Source: CAMLFJ01 sp040902305 (GTDB lineage: Bacteria > Methylomirabilota > Methylomirabilia > Rokubacteriales > CSP1-6). From it: 32,561 bases of DNA. The DNA lies in assembly GCA_040902305.1 (NCBI GenBank), contig JBBDXN010000052.1:1-32561 (forward strand), read 5' to 3'. Numbering within the stretch: position 1 is the first letter of the stretch; each line of letters starts with the position of its first letter. The notes under the pieces are model-generated. The model had not been told where the DNA came from, ran no database searches, and was given only the letters and a program-made list of their open reading frames with translations. Of this stretch, positions 1-8,365 are shown piece after piece. The position numbers were made by a program, and so were the translations under genes.

Positions 1-136
1 CGGCGGCCCGCGGCTCGTGCTGCGGGCCAGCGGCATCCAGTGGTCTTTCGTGAACGGCCAGGCCGTCATCGAGGACGGGCGGCTCCCGGAACCGGCGGGG
101 ACGCGCGGGCCCGGCCGGCGGCTGCGCGCCTCATGA
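1..136 (+). CDS. C-terminal end of an amidohydrolase-family protein (5' partial)
   Basis: The frame beginning at base 2 is open from the window edge to a TGA at 134-136, giving about 44 residues. It contains a GIQWSFVNGQAVIEDGRL stretch and ends in PGRRLRAS. This is the usual tail of metal-dependent amidohydrolases (D-aminoacylase, dihydroorotase and imidazolonepropionase relatives), where a final beta strand carries V-N-G-x-x-V-x-x-D-G. The catalytic barrel lies outside the window, so the substrate cannot be named. The stop overlaps the next start as ATGA (133-136), which suggests translational coupling to the LLM oxidoreductase. The family call rests on this short tail only. Confidence 0.6.
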   Translation, partial: GGPRLVLRASGIQWSFVNGQAVIEDGRLPEPAGTRGPGRRLRAS

Positions 137-1362
137 AGTTCGGCATCTTCTACGAGCATCAGCTTCCGCGGCCCTGGGGCCCGGACAGCGAGTACCGGCT
201 TCTGCAAGACTCGCTCACCCAGATCGAGCTGGCCGACCGTCTGGGATACGACTACGCCTGGGAAGTCGAGCACCACTTCCTCGAGGAGTACTCGCACTCC
301 TCGGCGCCCGAGGTCTTCCTGGGCGCGGCCACCCAGCGCACGCGCCGCATCCGGCTCGGCCACGGGATCATCCAGCTCCCGACGAATCATCCGATCCGGG
401 TGGCCGAGCGCGTGGCCACGCTCGATCTGCTGAGCGGCGGCCGCGTGGAGCTGGGCCTGGGCGAGGGGCAGGGGCCGATCGAGCTCCATCCCTTCGGCCG
501 CCGCGTGCGGGACAAGCGGGAGGTCTGGGAGGAGGCGGTGCGGGTATTGATCCCGTGCTTCACCCAGGACGCGGTCGAGTTCCACGGCCGGTACTTCGAT
601 TTCCCGGCCCGCAACGTCATCCCGAAGCCGCGGCAGAAACCGCACCCGCCCCTCTGGGTGGCCTGCTCGAATATCCAGACGATCGCGAGCGCGGGCCAGT
701 GGGGCATGGGCGCGCTCGGCTTCCAGTTCGTCTCGCCGGAGGCGGCGCGCGCCTGGGTGAACCGCTACTACACGAGCCTCACCCGCGAGCCCAACCGGCT
801 GGCCGACTACCCGGCGAACCCCAATATCGCCATGGTGAGCGCGTTCATGTGCGCGCCGACCGATGAGGAGGCGCGCGAGAAGGCGGCGGGCTGGACCTTC
901 TTCGTCTTCTGCCTCTCGCACTACGGCCGCCACGGCATGGCCGAGCCCGGCCGGGGCGACATGTGGAAGCTCTACCAGGAGTGGCGGGATACGCCGAAGG
1001 CGCAGGAGGCGCTCCACGCCGGCCTCATCGGCTCGCCCGAGACGATCAGGCGGAAGCTCGCGCAGTTCGAGGCCGCCAACGTGGATCAGGTCATCCTGCT
1101 CAACCAGACCGGCCGCACGAGCCACGAGGACATCTGCTCGAGCCTCGAGCTGTTCGCGCGCGAGGTGATGCCGGAGTTCCACGCGCGCGAGGCCGAGCAC
1201 CAGCGCTGGAAGGCCGATGTCCTGGCCGGGCGGCTCCAGCTCGAGGCCCTCGACACCGACGGCTTCAAGGTCTACGCGCACCAGAACGAGGACATCGTCC
1301 GGCTCACGCCCGAGCAGCTCAAGCAGAAGATGGCGGCCAAGGAGGCGGGGGGCTCGTCATGA
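133..1362 (+). CDS. LLM-class (luciferase-like) flavin-dependent oxidoreductase
   Basis: A 409-aa protein of the bacterial luciferase-like monooxygenase superfamily, TIM-barrel enzymes that use reduced FMN or F420 to oxidise small organic substrates. Visible family signatures are an N-terminal KFGIFYEHQ strand, WEVEHHFLEEYSHSSAPEVF (about residues 44-63), the LGHGIIQLPTNHPIRVAER segment, and SGGRVELGLGEG at about 101-112. I chose the ATG at 133 because the family homology begins there and it overlaps the upstream stop (ATGA); the longer in-frame start at 40 would only add an Arg/Ala-rich tail. The C-terminus extends about 60 residues past the barrel with a charged helix. The stop overlaps the VOC gene start, again as ATGA. 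An amidohydrolase, a monooxygenase and a VOC protein in one coupled unit suggest a small degradative operon, but the substrate is unknown. Confidence 0.9.
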   Translation: MKFGIFYEHQLPRPWGPDSEYRLLQDSLTQIELADRLGYDYAWEVEHHFLEEYSHSSAPEVFLGAATQRTRRIRLGHGIIQLPTNHPIRVAERVATLDLLSGGRVELGLGEGQGPIELHPFGRRVRDKREVWEEAVRVLIPCFTQDAVEFHGRYFDFPARNVIPKPRQKPHPPLWVACSNIQTIASAGQWGMGALGFQFVSPEAARAWVNRYYTSLTREPNRLADYPANPNIAMVSAFMCAPTDEEAREKAAGWTFFVFCLSHYGRHGMAEPGRGDMWKLYQEWRDTPKAQEALHAGLIGSPETIRRKLAQFEAANVDQVILLNQTGRTSHEDICSSLELFAREVMPEFHAREAEHQRWKADVLAGRLQLEALDTDGFKVYAHQNEDIVRLTPEQLKQKMAAKEAGGSS

Positions 1363-2120
1363 GCCTCCGCATGCGGCAGATCTGCCTGGTGGCCCGACAT
1401 CTGGCGCCGGTGGTGGAGGAGCTCCGCTCCGTCCTCGGGCTCGAGGTCTGCCACCGCGATCCGGGCGTCGGCAAGTACGGGCTCGAGAACGCGCTGTTCC
1501 CGATCGGCCACAACTTCCTCGAGGTGGTGGCCCCGGTGCGCGACGGCACCACCGCCGGGCGCTATCTCGAGCGCCGCGGCGGCGACGGTGGCTACATGGT
1601 GATCACCCAGTGCGACGACCTGGCCCCGCGCCGCAAGCGCTGCGAGGCGCTCGGCGTCCGCATCGCCAACGAGATCGGGCATCCCGAGTACCGGGAGCTG
1701 CAGCTCCACCCGCGCGACGTGGGCGCCGCCATGCTGTCGTTCGGCTGGCAGCCGGGCGCGCGCGAGCCGGGCGGGCCCTGGCACCCGGCGGGCGTGCAAT
1801 CATCGGTGACCCCCCTTTCAAATGCGCTCGGCTCGCCTTCGGCTGCGCCTCGCCCAACAATCCTGGCCATGACCGCGGCCGAGTTGCAGAGCGACGACCC
1901 CGAGCGGCTGGCGCGACGCTGGAGCGAGGTGATCGAGCGGCCGCTGCAGATGCGCGACGGGCAGCGCGTGATCGCGCTCGACGACGCCACGCTCCGCTTC
2001 ACCGAGGCCACCGACGGGCGCGGCGAAGGGCTGGGCGGCCTCGACCTGGCCGCAGCCGAATGGGCGCGCGCCGGGCTCGTGCAGATCTGCGGCATCCGCT
2101 TCCGACTCGGCCGGCCGTAG
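1359..2120 (+). CDS. VOC-superfamily (glyoxalase/dioxygenase-like) protein with a repeat-derived linker
   Basis: A 253-aa protein. Residues 1-135 form a VOC-like module starting RQICLVARHLAPVVEELRSVLGL, with GHNFLEVVAPV and YMVITQCDDL strands, as in glyoxalase-like families. A second half-module (AELQSDDPERLARRWSEVIERPL, then IALDDATLRFTEA) begins near residue 170. Between them, about residues 156-166, lies an in-frame copy of the dispersed palindromic repeat found elsewhere in this window (1825-1855, reverse orientation). It reads as a Ser/Pro/Ala-rich linker, and the second module continues in frame after it. The start overlaps the LLM stop. A vicinal-oxygen-chelate role in the same pathway is inferred; metal ligands are not obvious and activity is unproven. 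Confidence 0.85.
   Translation: MSLRMRQICLVARHLAPVVEELRSVLGLEVCHRDPGVGKYGLENALFPIGHNFLEVVAPVRDGTTAGRYLERRGGDGGYMVITQCDDLAPRRKRCEALGVRIANEIGHPEYRELQLHPRDVGAAMLSFGWQPGAREPGGPWHPAGVQSSVTPLSNALGSPSAAPRPTILAMTAAELQSDDPERLARRWSEVIERPLQMRDGQRVIALDDATLRFTEATDGRGEGLGGLDLAAAEWARAGLVQICGIRFRLGRP
1825..1855 (-). repeat. Dispersed palindromic repeat, copy A (inside the VOC gene)
   Basis: On the minus strand this reads with the same core as the other copies, GCGCAGCCGAAGGCGAGCCG. The order GGC..GCC GAA GGC..GCC allows a nested hairpin. It lies in frame within the VOC coding sequence, between its two modules. Sister copies are at 6353, 16263, 16311, 18091 and 21593. Confidence 0.85.
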
Positions 2121-2143
2121 CGCGCGCGCCGCGGTGCCCCGTG

Positions 2144-2164
2144 GACACCGGACGGCGCGGTGTC
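2144..2164. other. Intergenic hairpin between the VOC and TPR genes
   Basis: A perfect inverted repeat GACACCG / CGGTGTC with a 7-base loop lies 24 bases after the VOC stop. GC-rich arms (GCGCGC at about 2121-2128 and 2166-2172) could extend the fold. No T-run follows, so it may be a non-canonical terminator or an RNA-stabilising hairpin. The remainder of this 127-base spacer shows no clear promoter. Confidence 0.35.
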
Positions 2165-2247
2165 AGCGCGCGGCCCTGAAGTCACCTCGTATCACCGGAT
2201 AGACCCTCAGAATTCCAGGTACTTAGCCCGGACTCTCCCTGGCAGGA

Positions 2248-3633
2248 ATGTTGCGATCTGTATCCGGCATGCTGGCCGTGCCGCCGGGCTTGATGCGCTG
2301 GATCTTCGGGATCGCCCTCGCGGTCTCCGTCCTGGCGATGGGCTGCAGCGGGGCGGACTCGAGAGTCCGGGGCGCGATCCAGGCGGGCGACGAGGCGGCG
2401 CGCCAGCGCGCGCTCCGCGAGGCGCTGAACCACTACCGTACGGCGGCGGTGGCGGAGCCCGCGTCCTACGACGCCCAGAGCCGCCGCGGCGCGATGGCCG
2501 AGGTGCTCGGCGAGTTCGACGAGGCGCTCGACGCCTACGCGCGCGCGAGCCGGCTCCAGCCGTCGGCGCTCGGCTACTACCGCGCCGGCGCGATGGCCGA
2601 GCGCATGGGCAACACGGTGCTCGCGGTCGAGTACCTGGGGGCCAGCCTGCAGGCGCCGCCCACCCGCGCGGAGCGCTGGGCGCAGACCGGGCAGCGCTGG
2701 ATGGAGCGGCTGACCGGCTCGCTCACCGATTCGCGCTGGGCCCGCATGCTCCCCGACTGGGTGCTCCGGTCGCTCCACGCGAGCCGCGCGGCCCTGGCCA
2801 ATGCCGCGCTCGATCGCGAGGTGGTGGCGGCCACGCTGTTCACCGCCCTGCTCGAGGGCGGCGACCCCGCCCGGGCGCTGGAGGTGGCGCGCGGGCGCGG
2901 CTGGGTGCGCGACGCGACCGACTACTGCGCGGCCGCGCGCGGGGCGGTCGGCGCCGAGACCCGGGCCCTGGTCGGCATGCTGGCCGCGCCGGAGCGCACG
3001 GAGTGCCTCCTTCCGCTGGGTCGCGCGCTGACCGACGGAGGCCTCGTCCGGCTCTCCCGGCTCGTGCTGCAGGACCGGATCCGCCGCGCGCCGGATCCGC
3101 GCGTGCGTCGCGAGGCCGAGGCATTCCTGCGCCACCGCCTGCCCGCGCACGACGTGCCCAAGGTCGCGGAGTCGCTCAATATCGCGGCCTACAACCTGCA
3201 GCACCGCTTCGGTGATCAGGGCGCGGCGGCCACGGCCTACCAGAAAGCGATCGCCGCCGCCCCGAAGTTCTCGTGGCCATACGCCAATCTCGGCCGGCTC
3301 TACATGGATCTCGACCAGTACGATCTGGCGCTCGACTGGCTCGGCACCGCGGTTCGCATCAACCCGAGCCATTCCCGCGCCCACGCCAACCTGGGCGTGG
3401 CGCTCCAGACGCTGCGACGCTACGAGGAGGCGGTGCCGGCCTACCGCGCGGCACTGGCGCTCAATCCCGACGATGCCTCCACTCACGCCAACCTGGGTAG
3501 GAGCCTCCTGAGCCTGGGCCGCGACGCCGAGGGCCTTCGCGAGCTGCAGACCGCGGTTCGCCTCGACCCGAGCCTCGACGAGGAGCGCGAGCTCCTGAGC
3601 CGGCGCATGGCCGGCGGCTACCGCCCGGACTGA
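2248..3633 (+). CDS. TPR-repeat lipoprotein
   Basis: A 461-aa protein from the first ATG. Met16 (ATG at 2293) would give a better signal peptide, MRWIFGIALAVSVLAMGC, in which AMGC resembles a lipobox; neither start has a well-spaced ribosome site, so the start is uncertain. After the predicted lipid-attached Cys come helix-turn-helix repeats: one TPR-like pair at about residues 46-130, an irregular middle, and three or four clear TPR units at about 322-445 (SWPYANLGRLYMDLDQYDLALDWL, then HANLGVALQTLRRYEEAV, then HANLGRSLLSLGRDAEGL). TPR proteins scaffold protein complexes; here probably at the membrane or in the periplasm. Partners are unknown. An MFS gene follows 23 bases downstream. Confidence 0.85.
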   Translation: MLRSVSGMLAVPPGLMRWIFGIALAVSVLAMGCSGADSRVRGAIQAGDEAARQRALREALNHYRTAAVAEPASYDAQSRRGAMAEVLGEFDEALDAYARASRLQPSALGYYRAGAMAERMGNTVLAVEYLGASLQAPPTRAERWAQTGQRWMERLTGSLTDSRWARMLPDWVLRSLHASRAALANAALDREVVAATLFTALLEGGDPARALEVARGRGWVRDATDYCAAARGAVGAETRALVGMLAAPERTECLLPLGRALTDGGLVRLSRLVLQDRIRRAPDPRVRREAEAFLRHRLPAHDVPKVAESLNIAAYNLQHRFGDQGAAATAYQKAIAAAPKFSWPYANLGRLYMDLDQYDLALDWLGTAVRINPSHSRAHANLGVALQTLRRYEEAVPAYRAALALNPDDASTHANLGRSLLSLGRDAEGLRELQTAVRLDPSLDEERELLSRRMAGGYRPD

Positions 3634-3641
3634 CGCCGCGG

Positions 3642-3647
3642 TATGGT
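3642..3647 (+). promoter_or_regulatory. Candidate -10 element (TATGGT) close to the MFS start
   Basis: TATGGT lies 9 bases before the ATG at 3657 in a GGTATGGTGGGGCGCCCATG context, closely resembling GGTAGAATGGCGCCCCATG before the gene at 11796. At this distance the transcript would begin at or next to the start codon. No -35 match is seen. Confidence 0.35.
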
Positions 3648-3656
3648 GGGGCGCCC

Positions 3657-4886
3657 ATGCGCCCCGACCCGGCGGCCTCTCCCGCGCCTTCCTATCCCGC
3701 CCTCGCCGTCACCGTCGTCACGCTCGCGCTCGCGTATGGCGTCTGGTACGCCTACAGCGTCATCCTCGTCGCCCTGCTGCGAGAGTTCGGCTGGAGCCGC
3801 TCCGTGCTGGCCGGCGCGTTCTCCGTCTTCACCCTGGTCAGCGGCGGCGCCGGGCCGGTGCTGGGCGCCCTCGCCGACCGCTTCGGCCCGCGCCGGCTGA
3901 TCCTGATCGGCGGGGTGCTGCTGGCCGCCTCGCTCTGGGCGGACAGTCTCGTCACCCGCGCCTGGCATCTCTACCTGACCTTCGGCCTGCTCACCGCGGT
4001 CGGCGTGGCCACTGCGGGATGGACGCCCGCGGTGGTGATGGTGCAGCGGCAGTGGAAGGCGCGCCTGGGCCTGGCGCTCGGCATCGCGGGCTCCGGAGTC
4101 GGCCTCGGAATCTTTCTGGTCGTCCCGCTCTGCCAGGCGCTGATCGACGGCTACGGCTGGCGCTGGGCCTTCCGCGCGCTCGCGGTCCTCTGCGCGCTCT
4201 GGATCCTCCCCGCCACCTATCTGGCGATCCACGACGCGCCGCCGCCCGCCCGCGAGACGCCCGCGTCCGCCGCAAGCGCCGGCGTGGGTCGCGAGCATTC
4301 GCTCGGGCTGGCGCTGGCCAGTCCGTCCTTCCGGCTCATCGGGCTCGCGGTGTTCCTCGGCAGCATCTGCAGCCAGGCGCTCCACGTCCATCAGGCCGCT
4401 TTCCTGGTGGACCAGGGCCTCCCGGCCATGACCGCCGCCTCGGTGATCAGCGTGGTCGGCGCGTCCAGCATCCTGGGCAAGACCGGCGGGGGCTTCGTCT
4501 CGGACTTCCTGCCGCGCGAGCTGGTCTACGCGCTCGGCATGATCGCCATGATCTTCGGGGTGGGCGTGCTCTGGCTGGTGGCGCGGGCTCCGTCGGCGTG
4601 GCTGGCCACGGGCTACGCGGTGCTGTTCGGCGTCGGCTACTCGGTCACCGCCTTCATCGTGCCCGCGATGATGAGCGACCGCTTCCGCGGGCCGCACTTC
4701 GGCTCGATCTTCGGGGCCACCCAGGTCGCGAGCGCGCTCGGCAGCGCGCTGGGGGCGTGGCTGGCCGGGCGGCTCTTCGACGCGACGGGGAGTTACGCGA
4801 TCGCGTTCACGCTGGCGGCGGCTGCCGCCGCGGTGGCCGCGATCTCGGTGTGGGCGGGCCGGGTGACCGCCCCCACCGGGACCTAG
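3657..4886 (+). CDS. MFS transporter, monocarboxylate/oxalate-type
   Basis: A 409-aa integral membrane protein with about 12 hydrophobic helices in two halves separated by a hydrophilic Ala/Pro loop (about residues 197-222). The first half has GVWYAYSVILVALLREFGWSR and ADRFGPRRLIL, the family loop 2-3 motif (D-R-F-G-P-R-R). The second half carries GGGFVSDFLPRELV, the equivalent loop. The layout matches the MCT/OFA branch of the major facilitator superfamily, which moves small carboxylates across the inner membrane; the substrate is not deducible. Its stop codon lies in a CTAG palindrome that also forms the stop of the convergent gene on the other strand. Confidence 0.88.
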   Translation: MRPDPAASPAPSYPALAVTVVTLALAYGVWYAYSVILVALLREFGWSRSVLAGAFSVFTLVSGGAGPVLGALADRFGPRRLILIGGVLLAASLWADSLVTRAWHLYLTFGLLTAVGVATAGWTPAVVMVQRQWKARLGLALGIAGSGVGLGIFLVVPLCQALIDGYGWRWAFRALAVLCALWILPATYLAIHDAPPPARETPASAASAGVGREHSLGLALASPSFRLIGLAVFLGSICSQALHVHQAAFLVDQGLPAMTAASVISVVGASSILGKTGGGFVSDFLPRELVYALGMIAMIFGVGVLWLVARAPSAWLATGYAVLFGVGYSVTAFIVPAMMSDRFRGPHFGSIFGATQVASALGSALGAWLAGRLFDATGSYAIAFTLAAAAAAVAAISVWAGRVTAPTGT

Positions 4887-5443
4887 GGATTCTCGCCGCG
4901 GATGGGCACCGCGTCGGCGGAGACCGTATCGCTCTCGGGCGCGGCGGGCGGGCGCTCGCGGATGGCCGGTGGCCGCGGCGCGGTGGGCGCCGGGTCGTCG
5001 GCCGAGCGCACGCGTGCCGGCTCGGACGCGTCGGTCGCGTGGACGCGGACCGGGACGAGGATCCGCTCTCGCTCCGCGGCCCTGATGGCGGCCGGCCGGC
5101 CCGGGGCCGGCTTCGCCACGCGGGCCGGGCGCGTGATGGCGGGCGTCGCGTGATCGGGATCCGGAGCGGAGGCATCGACATGAAGGAGATAGGGCAGCGA
5201 GACGAGCGCGACCACGCCCACGATGGTCAGCAACAGCGACGCGCGCACCCAGCCTCGGGCCAGCCATCCCGCATCGGCTTCGTCCTCGCCGGTCAGCCAG
5301 CGCATGTCTTCCTGCAGCGCGGCCACCTCCGCGCGGAGGCGCGTGGCTTCGTCCTCGAGGCTCGCGAGCCTGGCGTCCAGGGCCGAGGGTTGATGCAGCC
5401 CGGGCGGCGGGACCACGCTGATCTTGCGCTCCGGTGAGGCCAT
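4883..5443 (-). CDS. Single-pass membrane protein with N-terminal coiled coil, function unknown
   Basis: A 186-aa protein. I chose the ATG at 5441-5443 because a GAGAGG ribosome site lies just upstream; the open frame extends further but into poor coding sequence. Residues 1-25 are Pro-rich. Residues 28-50 (LDARLASLEDEATRLRAEVAAL) form a coiled coil with leucine/alanine heptads. A transmembrane helix follows (VRASLLLTIVGVVALVSLPYLL, about 64-85). The last 100 residues are a disordered Pro/Ala/Arg-rich tail, probably periplasmic. I do not recognise a named family. It is convergent with the MFS gene, sharing a CTAG stop palindrome, and divergent from the HAD gene across a 115-base spacer that should hold both promoters, though none is obvious. 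Confidence 0.75.
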   Translation of the reverse strand: MASPERKISVVPPPGLHQPSALDARLASLEDEATRLRAEVAALQEDMRWLTGEDEADAGWLARGWVRASLLLTIVGVVALVSLPYLLHVDASAPDPDHATPAITRPARVAKPAPGRPAAIRAAERERILVPVRVHATDASEPARVRSADDPAPTAPRPPAIRERPPAAPESDTVSADAVPIRGENP

Positions 5444-5558
5444 CGTCCTCTCGAGGGGAGCAAGAGGGAGGCCAGCGGCCGACGGCTGAAAAGTCGGCCG
5501 CTTGTGCGGAGGGCGCGCACCTTCTTCGGCGCGGTTTCGGTCAGCGCGGTGTCCCGCC

Positions 5559-6344
5559 GTGACCATTCCGGACATCCTGGCGCTGGACTTCGACGGCGTG
5601 TGCTGCGACGGCCTGCGGGAGTACTTCGAGACGAGCCGCCGCACCTACGCGCGCGCGTGGCCGGATCCTCCGCCGGGCGACGGCGCGTTCGAGGCGTTCT
5701 GCGCGCTGCGCCCGGTGATCCTGAGCGGCTGGGAGATGCCGGTGCTGCTGCGTGCGATCGCGCTGGGGCGCCCGCATGCCGAGATCCTGGGCGGCTGGGA
5801 GCGCGTGCGCGCCGAGATCCTCGCGTCGGGCCCGCTGACCGCCGACACCCTGATCGTGCGCCTGGGCACCGCGCTCGATGAAGTCCGGCGCGGGTGGATC
5901 GCGGCCGACGCGCCGGGCTGGCTCGCGCTCCACGCGCCGTACACCACCGTCGACGAGCTGCGCCGCCTGGTGGCCGCGCCCGCGCGCAGTGTGCTGGTCA
6001 CCACCAAGGAGGGCTTCTTCGCGCGCCTCGTCCTCGATCACTGGGGCGTGCGGCTCGCGGAGGTGCAGGGCAAGGAGACCGGCGCGCACAAGTGCCTGAA
6101 CCTGCGCGCCTTGATCGCGGCCTGGGTCACCGAGCGCGGGCGCCGGCCGCGCCTCGCGTTCGTGGAGGACCGCCTGGAGACGCTCCAGCACGTGGCCACG
6201 CATCCGGACCTCGACGACGTCACGCTGTTCCTGGCCGCGTGGGGCTACAATACCGAGGCGGCACGGGCGGCGATCCGCGCGGACGGCCGCATCCGGCTCC
6301 TCACGCTCGATCAGTTCCGCCGAGGCGCGGCATTCTGGGCGTAA
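5559..6344 (+). CDS. HAD-superfamily hydrolase-like protein
   Basis: A 261-aa protein from a GTG start at 5559, chosen because family homology begins within a few residues. The motif LALDFDGVCCDG at about residues 7-18 is HAD motif I; the first Asp would be the phosphoryl nucleophile. SVLVTTKEGFFARLVLDHWGV (about 147-167) fits motif II (S/T) followed by a helix. AFVEDRLETLQHV (about 205-217) resembles the acidic motif IV. A helical cap lies between motifs I and II. HAD proteins hydrolyse phosphate esters in the cytoplasm. This subfamily, with DFDGVxCDGLxEYF, resembles uncharacterised HAD proteins I associate with cyanobacteria and candidate phyla. The substrate is unknown. An enolase-superfamily gene follows after 85 bases containing a repeat. 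Confidence 0.8.
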   Translation: MTIPDILALDFDGVCCDGLREYFETSRRTYARAWPDPPPGDGAFEAFCALRPVILSGWEMPVLLRAIALGRPHAEILGGWERVRAEILASGPLTADTLIVRLGTALDEVRRGWIAADAPGWLALHAPYTTVDELRRLVAAPARSVLVTTKEGFFARLVLDHWGVRLAEVQGKETGAHKCLNLRALIAAWVTERGRRPRLAFVEDRLETLQHVATHPDLDDVTLFLAAWGYNTEAARAAIRADGRIRLLTLDQFRRGAAFWA

Positions 6345-6352
6345 CTTGTATC

Positions 6353-6382
6353 CGCTCGGCTCGCCTCCGGCTGCACCTCGCC
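6353..6382 (-). repeat. Dispersed palindromic repeat, copy B
   Basis: A diverged copy (two differences from copy A in the core) between the HAD and enolase-superfamily genes, in the same orientation as copy A. It makes up much of the 85-base spacer. No promoter or terminator is otherwise apparent there. Confidence 0.75.
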
Positions 6383-6429
6383 AAGCCGGTGCTTGTCCGC
6401 GCCTCCGGGCTATGGCATCGTCTGCTGCC

Positions 6430-7671
6430 ATGAAGATCGCGCGCGTCGAAGCTCTGCACTGTGATGGCGGCTGGCGGCCCTGGACCTTCGTCCGCGTCGA
6501 GACCGACGACGGCCTGGTGGGCTGGGGCGAATGCAGCGACAACCGCAGCCCGTACGGCATCGCGGGCTCCGTCCGCGACCTGGCCCCGCTGCTCGTCGGC
6601 CAGGACCCGCGGCCGGTCGAGCGCCTGTACTGGGACATGCTGCGCGCCACGCGGCAGAACCTCGGCGGGGTGACCCACAAGGCGATGGCGGGCATCGAGC
6701 TGGCGCTGTGGGACATCAAGGCCAAGGCCCTCGGGGTCCCGGTGTACGAGTTGTTCGGGGGGCCGCTGCGCGATCGCATGCGGCTGTACTGGTCGCACTG
6801 CGGGACGACGAGGGCGCGGCTCGGCCACGTCCTGGGCACGCCGCCGCTGCGGACCTACGACGACATCACCGCCCTCGGCAAGGAGGTCGTGGCCCGCGGG
6901 TTCACCGCGCTCAAGACCAACATGGTGATCCCCGGCGATCCCGCCACCGTCTACTTCCCGGGCTTCGCCAGCGGCATCAACTCGACCGACGGCGCGCCCA
7001 CCGTGGAGATCCTGGAGGCCATCGAGCGGCTGATCGGCACCTTCCGCGACGCGGTGGGCCCGCGGGTGGGCCTCTGCCTCGATCTCAACTACAACTTCCG
7101 CACCGAGGGCGCGCTCCGCGTCGCCAAGCTGCTCGAGCCGTTCGACATGCAGTGGGTCGAATACGACAACTGGGACCCGCAGGCCCTCCTGCAGATCAAG
7201 CAGTCGACGTCTACACGTCTCGCTTCGCTCGAGAGCCTGGTGACCACGCGCCAGTACCGGCCCTTCCTCGAGCTGCACGCGGTCGACGTGGCCATCATCG
7301 ACGTGCCGTGGAACGGCTTCTCCCAGGCCGTCCAGATCGGGCGCATGGCCGAGACCTACGAGATCAACATCGCCCCGCACAACTACTACAGCCACCTGGC
7401 CGATCTCCACTCGCTCCACCTCTGCGCGGTGCTGCCCAACGTGCGCATCATGGAGATCGACATCGACGACGTGGCCTGGAAGGCGGAGCTGGTGACGAAG
7501 CCGCCCGTGATCAAGGACGGGCACATTTTCCTGAGCGACGCGCCGGGCTGGGGCGCCGACATCAACGAGGAGGTGCTGCGCGCCCATCCCTGGCCGGGGC
7601 CGGGCGACCGCGCGCGGTCGTTCTACGGCATGAGCCCGGAGCAGATGCGGGCGCGCCCCTCCACTACGTGA
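6430..7671 (+). CDS. Mandelate racemase/muconate lactonizing enzyme family protein (enolase superfamily)
   Basis: A 413-aa protein from the ATG at 6430, where family homology starts (MKIARVEALHC); an in-frame ATG at 6412 is possible. The N-terminal capping domain (about 1-125) contains DDGLVGWGECSDNRSPYGIAG and AMAGIELALWDIKAKALGVPVYELFGG. The barrel contains TALKTNMV (catalytic Lys region), LCLDLNYNF (Asp metal ligand), WVEYDNWD (Glu ligand), LASLESL (third acidic ligand), and IAPHNYYSHL (His of the second acid/base group). These features fit sugar-acid dehydratases and racemases that abstract an alpha-proton next to a carboxylate with Mg2+. The K-T-N in place of K-x-K suggests a dehydratase-type branch, but the substrate cannot be assigned. 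Its end overlaps the convergent glycosylase gene by 8 bases. Confidence 0.88.
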   Translation: MKIARVEALHCDGGWRPWTFVRVETDDGLVGWGECSDNRSPYGIAGSVRDLAPLLVGQDPRPVERLYWDMLRATRQNLGGVTHKAMAGIELALWDIKAKALGVPVYELFGGPLRDRMRLYWSHCGTTRARLGHVLGTPPLRTYDDITALGKEVVARGFTALKTNMVIPGDPATVYFPGFASGINSTDGAPTVEILEAIERLIGTFRDAVGPRVGLCLDLNYNFRTEGALRVAKLLEPFDMQWVEYDNWDPQALLQIKQSTSTRLASLESLVTTRQYRPFLELHAVDVAIIDVPWNGFSQAVQIGRMAETYEINIAPHNYYSHLADLHSLHLCAVLPNVRIMEIDIDDVAWKAELVTKPPVIKDGHIFLSDAPGWGADINEEVLRAHPWPGPGDRARSFYGMSPEQMRARPSTT

Positions 7672-8302
7672 CCTTCGGCTCGATCTTCCGGTGCAGCGCC
7701 TTCTCGGCCGCGCGCCAGAGATACCAGGCGGCCACCGATCGGTAAGGCTCCCAGCGCGCGCCGTAGCGCCGGAGCTGTTTCGGGGTCGGCTGCTTGCGCC
7801 GGCGGTAGGCGACCTTGAAGCCCTCGCGGACGCCGAAGTCGTCCACCGGCAGCACGTCGGGGCGGCCGAGGGTGAACATCAGCAGCATCTCCACCGTCCA
7901 CTGCCCGACCCCGCGCACCGCGACCAGCCGCTCGATCAGCTCGGCGTCGGTGAGGCGATGGCAGGCGGCCCGGGTGGGAATCAGCCCGCTGCGCGTCTTC
8001 CGCGCGATGTCCTTGATCGAGCGGATCTTCGCCCGCGAGAACCCCGCGCGGCGCATCTTGCGCGCGTCCACGGTGGCGGCGTCCTCGGGCGTGGGGAAGC
8101 GCCGCCCGGGGAACAGCGCGATGAAGCGGCCCAGGATCGCCTCGGCGGCGCGCCCGTGGATCTGCTGATGCGCGATGGCGCGGACCAGCGTCTCGAAGGG
8201 CGGTTGATTCCGCACCGCGAGCCCGCAGGCCCCCACGCGCCGGATGAGCGCGCGCATCACCGGATCCACCTTGGAGAGATGCCGGATCGCGAGGCGGCTC
8301 AT
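7664..8302 (-). CDS. DNA-3-methyladenine glycosylase II, AlkA-like short form
   Basis: A 212-aa HhH-GPD base-excision repair glycosylase. It removes alkylated bases such as 3-methyladenine from DNA. The helix-hairpin-helix LVAVRGVGQWTVEMLLMF lies at about residues 126-143. The catalytic Asp is in LPVDDFGVREG (Asp155 by alignment with AlkA Asp238). PPFETLVRAIAHQQIHGRAAEAI (about 34-56) is the first conserved helix pair. The AlkA N-terminal domain is absent, as in the short single-domain forms. The start at 8300-8302 is chosen because homology begins there; no strong ribosome site is present. It faces the enolase-family gene and is divergent from SMP-30. I see no functional link with either neighbour. 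Confidence 0.9.
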   Translation of the reverse strand: MSRLAIRHLSKVDPVMRALIRRVGACGLAVRNQPPFETLVRAIAHQQIHGRAAEAILGRFIALFPGRRFPTPEDAATVDARKMRRAGFSRAKIRSIKDIARKTRSGLIPTRAACHRLTDAELIERLVAVRGVGQWTVEMLLMFTLGRPDVLPVDDFGVREGFKVAYRRRKQPTPKQLRRYGARWEPYRSVAAWYLWRAAEKALHRKIEPKVT

Positions 8303-8365
8303 GTCGCGCGACTGTAGCACAAGGTTATTGACTTCCCCGCCGTGAGTGGCCACCATCCGGAGGTC

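Noticed and set aside
8310..8340. TTGACT-like -35 upstream of SMP-30
   Set aside because: No -10 at the right distance before the start codon; the 63-base divergent spacer gives no convincing promoter.
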